DNA of 64,000 nucleotides from Solimonas variicoloris DSM 15731 (lineage in GTDB: Bacteria > Pseudomonadota > Gammaproteobacteria > Nevskiales > Nevskiaceae). The notes under the pieces are model-generated. The model saw only the letters and a program-made list of their open reading frames with translations, was not told where the DNA came from and made no database searches. Location of the stretch: NCBI RefSeq assembly GCF_000382285.1, contig NZ_KB907930.1:62001-126000 (forward strand), in the 5' to 3' direction. Each line of letters begins with the position of its first letter. Within the stretch, counting starts at the first letter, position 1. The position numbers were made by a program, and so were the translations under genes. Shown in pieces: positions 9,494 through 17,875 of this stretch.

Positions 9494-10422
9494 CAGGCTT
9501 CCTCCGTCGATTTCATCATGCGCCAGATCACCAGCACGCCGGCAACCTGCAAGATGATCGAGCCGGCCAACAGAATCCGCCCGCGCGTCTCCGCCCACAT
9601 CTGCGTGTAGTAGTCCGGGTTTTGCCAGACGATATAGAACATCAGCGCGATCGGAATGACCGCGAGGACCAGCGCCGAAAAACGCGTTTCGGCCGTTAGC
9701 GCACGCAGTTCACGCGCCGCGTTGTCGCGCGAACGAATGCCGGAGATCAGGCTGCGCAGCACGTTGCGCAATGAACCGCCGAACTTGCGGTTGATCGCCG
9801 CCGCCAACGCCATGATCTTGAGATCGCGCAACTGGTGGATCTCAGCGGTTTCCATCAGGACCGCTTCCAGCGGCGCGCCGAGGCGCACTTGTCGTCCGAT
9901 ACTGACGAACAGTGGCTTGATCGGATCTGGTGCTTCGCGGCTGGCGGAAGACAAGGCCTCGTCAAGCGTGTTGCCGGCAGCCAGCACACGAATCGTGCTT
10001 TCGAGAAAGGACGGAAACTGTTCAATGATCTTGGCGCGCCGGCGTGCGGCCTTCTGCACCAGCAGGAACCAGCCGATTACCAGCAGCATCGCGACCAGCG
10101 CCAGCCCCGTCAGCACGCCGAACAGGAGCAACGCCAGCGGAATCAGCAGGACGAGCGCGATCAGGATGCGCAGCACCGCCGTCGGCGTCAGTTCCACGCC
10201 TGTGCGCCAGATCAGGTGACAGGCCCAGCGCAGCACCGGATTGCGAATCTGGCGTGCAGCATCCATCTGCGCGAGCGTACTCGCGGCCTCCTCACCGCCG
10301 CCGAGCACACGCAGGCGCAGGCCGACGTCTTCCTGGCGCTCGCGCTCCGACGCCCTCAGCACCAGCACGACAGCCGCGGCGAACAGCACCACCGCAAATA
10401 ACAGGACGAAGACCAGGCTCAT
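9493..10422 (-). CDS. tadB: Tad/Flp pilus inner-membrane platform protein TadB
   Basis: 309 aa, T2SSF family. The N-terminal membrane helix (LVFVLLFAVVLFAAAVVLVL) is followed by a paired hydrophobic block (AVLRILIALVLLIPLALLLF / GLALVAMLLVIGWFLLV), a GspF domain (EQFPSFLESTIRVLAAGNTLDEAL, KFGGSLRNVLRSL, RALTAETRFSALVL) and C-terminal helices. It overlaps the tadA stop by 4 nt at its start and tadC by 1 nt at its end, so tadABC are translationally coupled. Confidence 0.92.
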   Translation of the reverse strand: MSLVFVLLFAVVLFAAAVVLVLRASERERQEDVGLRLRVLGGGEEAASTLAQMDAARQIRNPVLRWACHLIWRTGVELTPTAVLRILIALVLLIPLALLLFGVLTGLALVAMLLVIGWFLLVQKAARRRAKIIEQFPSFLESTIRVLAAGNTLDEALSSASREAPDPIKPLFVSIGRQVRLGAPLEAVLMETAEIHQLRDLKIMALAAAINRKFGGSLRNVLRSLISGIRSRDNAARELRALTAETRFSALVLAVIPIALMFYIVWQNPDYYTQMWAETRGRILLAGSIILQVAGVLVIWRMMKSTEEA

Positions 10423-11645
10423 GTATGCTCCCCGCGCAGATCGAGATGTTCGCCGCGCTCGCCGTCGTAGCGAAAGATGTCGCGCATGACCAGTTCATGC
10501 CCCGACAAGCCAGCAATCTCGGTCACCGACATGACCCGGCGCTCGCCTCCCTTGAGTCGGCTGACGTGGACGATCAGCTGGATCGCCGCCGCGATCTGGC
10601 CACGAAACGTCAGCTCGCTGCCGGTGTAGCCCGCGAATCCGGCGAGCAGTTCGAGACGATGGATCGCGTCGCGCGTCGAATTGGCGTGCAGCGTGGTCAT
10701 CGATCCGTCGTGACCGGTGTTCATCGCCTGCAGCATGTCCAGCACCTCGTCGCCGCGCACCTCGCCGACGACGATGCGATCCGGACGCATGCGCAAGGCG
10801 TTGCGGACCAGGTCGCGAGCGCTGACGGCGCGCTCACCCTCCAGGTTCGGCGGCCGCGTCTCCAACCGCACGACATGCCCATGTTCGAATCGCAACTCCG
10901 CCGCGTCTTCGATGGTCACGACGCGCTCGTCGGCCGGAATCCACTGCGACAGCAGATTGAGGAAGGTAGTCTTGCCGGAGCCGGTACCGCCGACCACGAT
11001 GAGATTCGTGCGGCCGGCGACGCGCTGCTTGAGGTAGTCGAGTTCGGCCGGGCTGATCGTGCCGAAACGCAGCAAGTCATCGGCCGACAGCGGCGTCTTG
11101 CGAAACTTGCGAATCGAGATGCAGGGCCCATCGAGCGCGATCGGCGGAATGATGGCGTTGACGCGCGAGCCGTCCGGCAAGCGTGCATCGACCATCGGCG
11201 TCGACTCGTCGACGCGACGCCCGATCGGCGCCAGGATGCGCTGGATCACACGAATCACATGCGCATCGTTGAAGAAGCGCACCGGCACGCTGTAGAGACG
11301 ACCGGCCCTTTCGACGAAAACCCGGTTCGGCCCGTTGACGACGATGTCGTTGACGCTGTCGTCGTCGATGAGATTCTGGATAGGCCCGTAGCCCATCAGC
11401 TCATCCTTGGCGTCGCGCGCCAGCGCCTCGGATTCGCGCTGATTGATCGGCAGACGCTGATCAACGACATAGCGGCGGATCTGTTCGAGCACGAAGCGCT
11501 CGATCTGCTCCGTGTCCCACTGGTCGATATCGAGATTGCGCTCGTCGATCTGCTGGATCAGGTGCCGGTGAAAGCTGTTCTTCAGCTGCAGGTACTGATC
11601 CGATAGCCGGAAGCGGGCGACCTGCGCGTCCGGTGTCGTGCTCAT
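10419..11645 (-). CDS. tadA: Tad/Flp pilus assembly ATPase TadA (CpaF)
   Basis: 408 aa from the ATG at 11645; a GTG at 11669 would add 8 residues and neither has a strong ribosome-binding site. It is a secretion ATPase of the VirB11/GspE superfamily that powers Flp pilus extension. Visible: N-terminal domain with DELMGYGPIQNLIDDDSVNDIVVNGP (the CpaF signature), INAIIPP, Walker A VVGGTGSGKTTFLNLL, Walker B/Asp box VVTIEDAAELRF, RPDRIVVGEVRGDEVLDMLQAMNTGHDGSMTTLHANS (His box), and a C-terminal QLIVHVSRL. All catalytic motifs appear intact. Confidence 0.96.
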   Translation of the reverse strand: MSTTPDAQVARFRLSDQYLQLKNSFHRHLIQQIDERNLDIDQWDTEQIERFVLEQIRRYVVDQRLPINQRESEALARDAKDELMGYGPIQNLIDDDSVNDIVVNGPNRVFVERAGRLYSVPVRFFNDAHVIRVIQRILAPIGRRVDESTPMVDARLPDGSRVNAIIPPIALDGPCISIRKFRKTPLSADDLLRFGTISPAELDYLKQRVAGRTNLIVVGGTGSGKTTFLNLLSQWIPADERVVTIEDAAELRFEHGHVVRLETRPPNLEGERAVSARDLVRNALRMRPDRIVVGEVRGDEVLDMLQAMNTGHDGSMTTLHANSTRDAIHRLELLAGFAGYTGSELTFRGQIAAAIQLIVHVSRLKGGERRVMSVTEIAGLSGHELVMRDIFRYDGERGEHLDLRGEHT

Positions 11646-11672
11646 GCTGGTGCGATCCGAGTGCCCCACGGC

Positions 11673-12860
11673 CTAGCCGAACAGCCGGGCAAGCCCGGCC
11701 TTCGGTGCCTCCATGCGTTCCTGCGAACCGAGCAGGGCCGACGCGAGCGCACGCATATCAGCGCAGAACGGCTCTTTCGGCGCGACGCTGAACATCGGCT
11801 CGCCGGCGTTCATCGCCTGCACGCGACCGTGCCCGACACTCGCCGACAGGCGGCCATACAACGGAAGATCGAGGATTTCGGCAAGGTTCTCGGGCTCCAG
11901 CCCGAGACGTTTGCGATAGTGATCGACGAGCAAAGCGGTGCGGTCGAGCGGGCAATCGTCGAGGCGCAGCGCCCGCAGCAGGTACTTGCTGTGGCGCGAC
12001 TTGATGATCGACTGGTCGGACACCAGCAGCGAGCGCTCCGCCTGGCCGAGAACCCCGGCAATGCAATCGAGCGGCCAGTGCGCGTCGAAGGCGACCACCA
12101 CACAGCCGAACAGGCCGCGCACCACTTGCAGCAACTTCAGGAAATCGTCGAACACGAACTGCGGACGGCCGATCAGATCTTCCGGCAGGCTCAGCAGATA
12201 AAGACCGCTGGCGTGGCGCGAAAACGCCGTATCGACCAGCGTCTGGTCGCAGCGATAGACGTCGTTGACCGCGTCGAGCAGGCTGTACGACTGGCTGATG
12301 TTGAGGAAAATCGCCGCGGCGCCGGGCGGTGTCGCGATGTCGATGAGCAGCGTCGGCTCGCTCTTCGGCAGCTGCGCGGCGCAGGCCAGCGCAAGATGCT
12401 CGGCAACGAAAGCGATCGAGTCGTTCGGCTGACTCGCGAACACGCTGAACAGCCGCCCCTGCTTCTGCTGCGTGCGGCTGACCGTCTGGCTGCGCCGCAG
12501 CAGCTTGGACAGCAACGCGGCCACATCCGCCTCGTCGCGCCGCAGCACGAAGAAGTCGCGCGCACCGGCGCGCATCGCCGCCAACACCACGTCCGGATTG
12601 CTGTCGGCGCCGAGGCCGGCGACGGCGATATCCGGCATGCGCTCGACCAGACGCTCCATCATCGACAGGCGTGCGTCGAGATTAGCGCGTTCGAACTGGA
12701 AGAAGGCGGCGTCGACACGCCCCATCATCTGCACACGCTCGATCAGATCTTCGGCATCGAGCGGCCGGATCAGCGAGAACTCGGCGTTGGCGCCGGCAGC
12801 GTTCTCGAGCCAGCTCAGATAGACGGGATCGTCGGCGACGACGACAGCCTGCGTTTTCAT
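11673..12860 (-). CDS. cpaE: TadZ/CpaE-like pilus localisation protein with lost Walker A motif
   Basis: 395 aa. An N-terminal atypical receiver-like domain (~1-125, with AAMRAGARDFFVLRR typical of CpaE) is followed by a MinD/ParA-like domain (~135-380). Where family members have a deviant Walker A (K-G-G-V-G-x-T), this protein reads SQPNDSIA after GRLFSVFA, with no P-loop lysine or glycines. The downstream strand LLIDIATPPGAAAIFLNI is preserved. It is therefore probably an ATP-independent member that localises Tad machinery to a pole. It sits between the secretin gene and tadA, the usual place for this gene. Confidence 0.88.
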   Translation of the reverse strand: MKTQAVVVADDPVYLSWLENAAGANAEFSLIRPLDAEDLIERVQMMGRVDAAFFQFERANLDARLSMMERLVERMPDIAVAGLGADSNPDVVLAAMRAGARDFFVLRRDEADVAALLSKLLRRSQTVSRTQQKQGRLFSVFASQPNDSIAFVAEHLALACAAQLPKSEPTLLIDIATPPGAAAIFLNISQSYSLLDAVNDVYRCDQTLVDTAFSRHASGLYLLSLPEDLIGRPQFVFDDFLKLLQVVRGLFGCVVVAFDAHWPLDCIAGVLGQAERSLLVSDQSIIKSRHSKYLLRALRLDDCPLDRTALLVDHYRKRLGLEPENLAEILDLPLYGRLSASVGHGRVQAMNAGEPMFSVAPKEPFCADMRALASALLGSQERMEAPKAGLARLFG

Positions 12861-12896
12861 TGTCTCTTCCGTGAGCGAAGGTCAGTCTGCGATTCT

Positions 12897-12921
12897 AGCC
12901 GCTGATGTTTCATCAGCGGCT
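12897..12921 (-). terminator. Perfect 11-bp hairpin overlapping the secretin stop codon
   Basis: AGCCGCTGATG (12897-12907) and its exact reverse complement (12911-12921) are separated by three bases. The stop codon of the secretin gene (12913-12915) is inside the stem. No T-run follows on the minus strand, so it is more likely an mRNA 3'-end stabiliser or a partial terminator that tunes cpaE expression than a full terminator. Confidence 0.5.
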
Positions 12922-14271
12922 GAAGCCGGAATCAAACTCGCCGCGCTCGAAGAAAATGCTGTAAGCCGGATTCGGCGTCTTGCCGTTGAACTGATCGCCC
13001 GGCAGCTTCGGCAGCGCAACCCCCTTGGCAACCGGACGCACCAGATGCGGGGTCACGACCATGATCAGCTCCTTGTCGGTGCGGTCCAGGGTTGTCGACT
13101 TGAAGAACGCACCAAGCACCGGGATATCACCGAGCCACGGAAACTTGTCGACGTTGTCCGTCAGGTTGCTGCTAACCAAGCCCGAAATGATGAAAGTCTC
13201 GCCGTCGCCCAGTTCGATGGACGTATCCGTACGCCTCACCTTCAATGCCGGCACCGACACGCCTGCAACCGTAATGCCCGCCGAGAAATCGAGATCGCTA
13301 ACTTCCGGCGCAACCTTCAGCGCAATGCGATCACGCGCCAGTACTGTCGGCGTCAGGGACAGTCGCACGCCAAACTCCTTGTACTGCACGGTGATCGCCG
13401 AGTTGGTCGCCGACCCGCCCCCACCCTGGCTCACCGGCACCGGAAATTCGCCGCCAGCAAGATAGCTCGCAGTCTGTCCGCTAGTGGCCAGCAAGCTGGG
13501 CTCCGCCAGCACGTGTGCCAGCCCCTTGCTCTCCAGCAAATTCAGAGTGCTCTTAATCTCCTGCTTACCGTTGTCAAAAGTGCGCGTAAAAACCAGGTTG
13601 AACGCGTTTTCTAGCGCCGAACTCGAAGTCTGCGGCGCGTCGAAACTCCATTCGCTGCCGTTGTGCCGCTTCCCCGAATACCCGAGACCAAGACCATATT
13701 GCTGCGCGGTCGTACGGCTCACCTCGGCGATCTTGACCTCGGTCAGCACCTGCGACTCGAGCTCGATGCTGCTGCGATCGGTAATCGCACCTTCTTTCTG
13801 CGCGGAAGCGCCGAGCTGGGCGCGACGGTGAGCCAGCAGATTCGGCAACTTGCCTTCGACGCCACGACCCGGATCGACGACGGCGTTACCGAGCTCCGGA
13901 TCCTGCACGTTGGCCTTCAGCGGGTCGGTCGGCAGCTGCACGCGGACGATGTACTGGCGCGGCTGCGTCGAACCCTTCACCCAGATCATCAGGCTGGTGA
14001 TGCCGACCGCCTTGCCATTCAGCAACAGATCGCGGCGGTTGACGACGCTGACGTCCGCAGTCGCCGGATTGCCGACCGCGACCCGCGTGACATCGGCATT
14101 GGCGCGCATCAGCTTGTGCGTGCCCTGTTCGACGATGACCACCGCGCCGGGCACGGTGTCGTCGGCCCGACTCGGCACGCTGCCCAACCAGGCGCCGAGC
14201 AACAGCAGGACTTGCAGCAGCACGAAACCGAAACGGGAATTCATCGTACGAAGCGCTTGTTTGTTGTTCAT
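12913..14271 (-). CDS. cpaC: Tad/Flp pilus secretin CpaC/RcpA
   Basis: 452 aa. The signal peptide spans ~1-38 (FGFVLLQVLLLLGAWLGSVPSRA). It is followed by the pilus N-terminal domain (GTHKLMRANADVTRVAVGNPATADV, RDLLLNGKAVGITSLMIW) and the secretin C-domain, with LEAEPSLLATSGQTASYLAGGEFPVPV-like sequence, VQYKEFGVRLSLTPTVL and DRTDKELIMVVTPHLVRP. It forms the outer-membrane channel for the Flp pilus. Length and motif order are normal for CpaC. It lies 12 bp after cpaB on the same strand. Confidence 0.95.
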   Translation of the reverse strand: MNNKQALRTMNSRFGFVLLQVLLLLGAWLGSVPSRADDTVPGAVVIVEQGTHKLMRANADVTRVAVGNPATADVSVVNRRDLLLNGKAVGITSLMIWVKGSTQPRQYIVRVQLPTDPLKANVQDPELGNAVVDPGRGVEGKLPNLLAHRRAQLGASAQKEGAITDRSSIELESQVLTEVKIAEVSRTTAQQYGLGLGYSGKRHNGSEWSFDAPQTSSSALENAFNLVFTRTFDNGKQEIKSTLNLLESKGLAHVLAEPSLLATSGQTASYLAGGEFPVPVSQGGGGSATNSAITVQYKEFGVRLSLTPTVLARDRIALKVAPEVSDLDFSAGITVAGVSVPALKVRRTDTSIELGDGETFIISGLVSSNLTDNVDKFPWLGDIPVLGAFFKSTTLDRTDKELIMVVTPHLVRPVAKGVALPKLPGDQFNGKTPNPAYSIFFERGEFDSGFSR

Positions 14272-14283
14272 GGGGGCTCGTCC

Positions 14284-15228
14284 TTACTTCGTCGTCACGG
14301 CGCTACGATCGTTGCCACGAATGATCTCGACGCGCGTCACCGGCACAGCCGAACGCGGCGGCGGCTTGACGCGTCCCAGCTCCTCGGCCGTGATGACCTT
14401 TTCCGGCGACGGCTTGGCAGCAGCCGGGACTGCAGCAGGCGGGGCTGCAATGGGCGCAGCAACCGCGGCCGTCTCAGGCACCGCGCCCTCGGGCGCCGCC
14501 GCGACGTCAGTGCCCTCGACTGCGGTTTCGTCGCTCTGGCCATGCAGCGCCAGCCGCAGTTCACCCAGGCTCGCGCCGAGCATCAGCTTGGTCGTGTCCT
14601 TGTCGGCAATCGCCAGGACCGCCGTGCGCTGCTGACGCTGCTGCTGGCGCTGCTGGTCGTCCTGCACGCCCTCGGGACGATCGACGACCTGCTCCAGATA
14701 GGCGAGCACGCGGACGTCCTTCAGCAGCACGCGGGACTGAGGCTTGTCGATGCCGTCGGATCCGCGCAGGTAGATCAGGATGTCGACGATATCGCCCGGC
14801 CGCAGGAATCCGCCGACCGCCAGTACGTCGGTGACCGAAATCGACACCGCCTGGAAGCCCGCAGGGATGGCGCGGGCGAGCAGATTGCCCTCGCGGAAAT
14901 AGCGACGCGTGACCGGGGCACCGGCGTCGACGTCGACGAGCGGCTGCTTGCCGACCACCTCGTCGATCGTCGTGAACGGATCGGCCGGCTTGACCGAGAC
15001 CGGAACCAGCGCCACGGCGTCGCGCGCGATCGGCTTGTAAGCCTCGAGCGGCTTGACCGCGACCACGGCGAGCGTCTGTTCGGCTTCCTGCTGCTTGACC
15101 TGTTGCTGCGCCGATTCGGACTTCTGCGCGTATTCGCGGCTCATGCGGTAGCCGACAGCTGCCAGGATGATGGCCGCCAGCACGGAAACCGCCGCGAAAA
15201 TCTTCAAAGCGGTACTGCTCATCTTCAA
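14284..15228 (-). CDS. cpaB: Tad/Flp pilus assembly protein CpaB/RcpC
   Basis: 314 aa. The N-terminal membrane anchor (TALKIFAAVSVLAAIILAAVGYRMS) is followed by a SAF-domain region with VKPLEAYKPIARDAVALVPVS, VVGKQPLVDVDAGAPVTRRYF and VSISVTDVLAVGGFLRPGDIVDILIYLRG, all typical of CpaB/RcpC. The C-terminus has an Ala/Pro-rich low-complexity stretch. CpaB is a periplasmic component thought to stabilise the secretin. Confidence 0.93.
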   Translation of the reverse strand: MKMSSTALKIFAAVSVLAAIILAAVGYRMSREYAQKSESAQQQVKQQEAEQTLAVVAVKPLEAYKPIARDAVALVPVSVKPADPFTTIDEVVGKQPLVDVDAGAPVTRRYFREGNLLARAIPAGFQAVSISVTDVLAVGGFLRPGDIVDILIYLRGSDGIDKPQSRVLLKDVRVLAYLEQVVDRPEGVQDDQQRQQQRQQRTAVLAIADKDTTKLMLGASLGELRLALHGQSDETAVEGTDVAAAPEGAVPETAAVAAPIAAPPAAVPAAAKPSPEKVITAEELGRVKPPPRSAVPVTRVEIIRGNDRSAVTTK

Positions 15229-15281
15229 TCCCCTTCCCCACCGAACCGGTGGCGTCCTGTCACCGACTGCAAAGCTTCGAC

Positions 15282-15310
15282 CGCGCGGCCATCAGCGGGA
15301 TGGCCGCGCG
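15282..15310 (-). terminator. Perfect 12-bp GC-rich hairpin between tadE and cpaB
   Basis: CGCGCGGCCATC (15282-15293), five-base loop, and exact reverse complement (15299-15310) lie in the 92-bp gap between the tadE-like stop and the cpaB start. There is no run of T on the minus strand. It may be an attenuator or RNA-stability element that separates the pilin-export genes from the assembly genes. Confidence 0.5.
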
Positions 15311-15320
15311 ACCCTGTCAT

Positions 15321-15827
15321 TCATGGTTCGAGTTTAGCGATGGCGGTCGCCACCATTGTTTCCGGCATCGGCGGAATCGTGCCGACCATCGGCAAATCGA
15401 CCAGCTTCGGGAACAACCAGCTGCCGCCATTGTTGAGCTTGTACGTAACAGTCACGAGCCCATATCCCGACGGGCAGGAGGTCGTCCCTGTCCCCGAGCA
15501 CAGTGAATACTGCGGCACGACGCGCCCGCCGCTAGCAATAGTCGACGAGCAGCTGCCAGTCAGCCACTGCAGTGAGCAATTGACCGCCAATATCGCCTGC
15601 TGCTGTCGCTGCGTCGCCGCATCGGTGGAAGCTGGATCCACAGCCACCGCCGCCTCGATACCCCTGTGCGCCGCGAATTCGATCGACTGCAGCACGACGA
15701 ACAGGTAGCCGTAAACGATGACGCAATAGACCAGCGTTAGCAACAGTGGAAAAACGAACGCGAACTCGATGGCGGCGGCACCGGATTCGCGACGCCCGCA
15801 TCGCACTGATTTGTTCTTGTTGTGCAT
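15321..15827 (-). CDS. tadE: TadE-like pseudopilin
   Basis: 168 aa. The N-terminus carries the TadE signature: a short positive leader, GAAAIEFAFVFPLLLTLVYCVIVYGYL with the pseudopilin Glu at +5-like position in a long hydrophobic helix, then IEFAAHRGIEAA. The remainder is a small periplasmic domain with several cysteines. TadE proteins are pseudopilins processed by the Tad prepilin peptidase, whose gene lies immediately upstream. Only one TadE-type gene is seen here; no tadF or tadG was recognised. Confidence 0.87.
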   Translation of the reverse strand: MHNKNKSVRCGRRESGAAAIEFAFVFPLLLTLVYCVIVYGYLFVVLQSIEFAAHRGIEAAVAVDPASTDAATQRQQQAILAVNCSLQWLTGSCSSTIASGGRVVPQYSLCSGTGTTSCPSGYGLVTVTYKLNNGGSWLFPKLVDLPMVGTIPPMPETMVATAIAKLEP

Positions 15828-15839
15828 TGATCTTTTCCG

Positions 15840-16301
15840 CTATCGCAGTAGCAGCGGCCCCCACAGCATTTCAACCACGAAAGCCGCGCTCAGCATCGGC
15901 GCTGCCGGAAAGCGCGCCTGCAACTGCCGACGAAGGGCAAGCAAAGCGAGTGCCGTCACGCCCATCAGAATCGAGGCGCCGAGCACCATTTCGAATCCCC
16001 GCTCGGCGCCAAGAAACAAACCCAGCATCGCGGCGAACTTGACGTCACCGGCTCCGAAGCGATGCAGCGCATAGCCAGGAATCGTCAGAGCAAACCCCAA
16101 AGCCATGCCGCCGACACTGCTGCCCCAGCGCTCGCCCAACAATCCCGTACCGTTGACAATCAATGCCAAGAACGCGGGAACTGCCATCAAAATCAGCAAA
16201 ACGTTCGGGACTCGCCGCTGCCTAAGGTCGTACCATGCGATAACGGTAACCCAAGCTCCCAGCAACGCAGCAGCCATTCCATATCCTCTGGGCCAGTCCA
16301 T
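15840..16301 (-). CDS. cpaA: Prepilin peptidase of the Tad locus (TadV/CpaA)
   Basis: 153 aa, almost entirely membrane helices. The two catalytic aspartates of the A24 family are visible: AWYDLRQRRVPN near residue 23 and RFGAGDVKFAAMLG (G-x-G-D-x-K) further on. It cleaves the leaders of Flp and TadE-type prepilins at the cytoplasmic membrane. Length matches the short TadV type without a methyltransferase domain. It is separated from flp upstream by a ~280-bp gap that contains a hairpin. Confidence 0.93.
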   Translation of the reverse strand: MDWPRGYGMAAALLGAWVTVIAWYDLRQRRVPNVLLILMAVPAFLALIVNGTGLLGERWGSSVGGMALGFALTIPGYALHRFGAGDVKFAAMLGLFLGAERGFEMVLGASILMGVTALALLALRRQLQARFPAAPMLSAAFVVEMLWGPLLLR

Positions 16302-16501
16302 GCCCTCCCGCCACCGTTTGCCAGCACAGCTCTTAACGCCCGGAGCCGTCGCACGATCCGTTCGCGCGCGATCAAATCCCTAGCAGATTAAATGGCGGCA
16401 CTTATCACGGCGGTGGTTAGCCTTGAGCACACTTACAACACACCAACATTGCAGTGGCTACTACGCATCACAGCCCCATAAAGCCCAACGCTGAGGTCAT
16501 C

Positions 16502-16528
16502 GGAAGCCCCAGGAACTCCGGGGCCTCC
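16502..16528 (-). terminator. Hairpin downstream of flp (attenuator-like)
   Basis: GGAAGCCCC (16502-16510) pairs with GGGGCCTCC (16520-16528) with one G-U wobble, nine-base loop. It sits ~50 bp after the flp stop on the same strand and is not followed by a T-run. A structure here would favour high flp transcript levels over the rest of the Tad operon, a common pattern for major pilins. Apart from this hairpin I see nothing else in the flp-cpaA gap. Confidence 0.45.
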
Positions 16529-16580
16529 GACACTAGCGCACCTCGCGCGCTTTCCCATCGCTCTGAGGAACTTGAAGAGC

Positions 16581-16757
16581 CTAGCCCGCAGCCTTCGGGA
16601 TTTTTCCTTCCACGATCGTGAACAAATCCTTCAGGCTCGTACCGGTCGTGCCCAGAATGACGACGATCGCAATTGCGATCAGGCCGACGATCAGGCCGTA
16701 CTCGACCGCGCTCGCACCTTCTTCGTCGCGCAGAAAATTCATCATCTTGTTCAACAT
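16581..16757 (-). CDS. flp: Flp-type major pilin (58 aa)
   Basis: A short gene, 58 residues. It reads MLNKMMNFLRDEEGASAVEY then GLIVGLIAIAIVVILG, the textbook Flp pilin: a short charged leader, a processing site just before G-A-S-A-V-E-Y (Glu and Tyr of the Flp motif) and a ~20-residue hydrophobic helix, with a short polar tail ending IPKAAG. A strong Shine-Dalgarno sequence AGGAG lies 8 nt before the ATG. It is the first gene of the Tad operon, as usual. The pilin is cleaved by the CpaA peptidase encoded next and polymerised into adhesive Flp fibres. Confidence 0.95.
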   Translation of the reverse strand: MLNKMMNFLRDEEGASAVEYGLIVGLIAIAIVVILGTTGTSLKDLFTIVEGKIPKAAG

Positions 16758-16844
16758 TGGTTTCGCTCCTGAGAACCGCTTCCTGAACCCGAAGTCGGGA
16801 CTTTCCTGGTCCCGCTTTCCCCGGTCACCACCGACCGTGGCGGT

Positions 16845-16873
16845 ACTATGAGTTTCGCCCTCTCCACCGTCAA
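16845..16873 (-). promoter_or_regulatory. Candidate sigma70 promoter for the Tad operon
   Basis: On the minus strand TTGACG (16873-16868) and CATAGT (16850-16845) are separated by exactly 17 bp, about 90 bp before the flp start codon. The -35 matches consensus at 5 of 6 positions and the -10 at 4. No other convincing promoter was seen in the flp-apaH gap. A GTAAGA-N4-TCTTAC palindrome at 16966-16981 lies further upstream and could be an operator for either divergent gene. Confidence 0.5.
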
Positions 16874-17032
16874 AGCGCGTTGACGGCTCCTTCAGTACCG
16901 TTCATCGGTTAAATTTCCTTCGTCCCGCCGAATCGCGCCGTTTGTCCCGCCTCCGGCCATTCTGCGTAAGAAATCTCTTACATATCACGGCATTGAGGCG
17001 GCGGCAGTTTCCAAGTTTTTCACGACGTCCAC

Positions 17033-17875
17033 ATGTCCACCTACGCGATCGGCGACATCCAGGGTTGTTTTCAGGGCCTGCAGGAGCTGCTCGGCCTCGT
17101 GCGCTTCGATCGGCACCGCGACCGCCTGCTGCTGACCGGCGATCTCGTTGCAAGAGGGCCGGATTCGCTCGAAACGCTGCGCTTCGTCGCCGGACTCGGC
17201 GCGCGTGCGATCACGGTGCTCGGCAATCACGACCTGCATTTGCTGGCGCTTGCCGAAAAAGGCGAGTCCGGCGATCCGGCCGACCGCCTCGGGGCGGTGC
17301 TCGCGGCGCCGGATGCCGGGCGCCTGCTGCACTGGCTGCGCAGCCAGCGCCTCGCCTATCGCGATCCGCACCACCACGTCCTGCTGATCCACGCCGGCGT
17401 CGCACCGCAATGGACCCAGCGGCAGACCCTGGCGCTCGCCGGCGAAGCCGAAGCCGCGCTCCGCGACGAGCGCCGCCATCGCGCATTTTTTGCCCAGATG
17501 TACGGCGATGAGCCACGGCGCTGGCGCGACACCCTGGACGGCAGCGAGCGGCTGCGAGCGGTCGTCAATATTCTGACGCGCGCGCGCGTCTGCGACGTCG
17601 ACGGGAACTTCGATTACCGATACAAGCGGGGCCCGGCCGAAGCGCCGGCCGGGCTGATGCCGTGGTTCTCGGTGCCGGCGCGCCGCACAAGGCGCTCGAC
17701 GCTGATCTTCGGCCACTGGTCGACGCTCGGCGCCGTGCATTGGCCCGCGTACGGCGTCTATGGTCTGGATACCGGATATGTCTGGGGCGGCAGCCTCACC
17801 GCATTGCGACTCGACGACGGCCGGACGTTCTCTCTCGCCGCCAGGCACGCCGAGCGCGCGCCGACGCCGGCATAG
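17033..17875 (+). CDS. apaH: Symmetrical bis(5'-nucleosyl)-tetraphosphatase ApaH
   Basis: 280 aa, normal for the family. It hydrolyses Ap4A to two ADP and also acts as an RNA decapping enzyme for Np4-capped transcripts. Metallophosphatase motifs are intact: YAIGDIQGC, LLLTGDLVARGPDS and VLGNHDLHLL, then LLIHAGVAPQW and the C-terminal VYGLDTGYVWGGSLTAL. In many gammaproteobacteria it directly follows rsmA-apaG. Here it stands alone after the Tad block, and no apaG is present between rsmA and apaH. Confidence 0.95.
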   Translation: MSTYAIGDIQGCFQGLQELLGLVRFDRHRDRLLLTGDLVARGPDSLETLRFVAGLGARAITVLGNHDLHLLALAEKGESGDPADRLGAVLAAPDAGRLLHWLRSQRLAYRDPHHHVLLIHAGVAPQWTQRQTLALAGEAEAALRDERRHRAFFAQMYGDEPRRWRDTLDGSERLRAVVNILTRARVCDVDGNFDYRYKRGPAEAPAGLMPWFSVPARRTRRSTLIFGHWSTLGAVHWPAYGVYGLDTGYVWGGSLTALRLDDGRTFSLAARHAERAPTPA

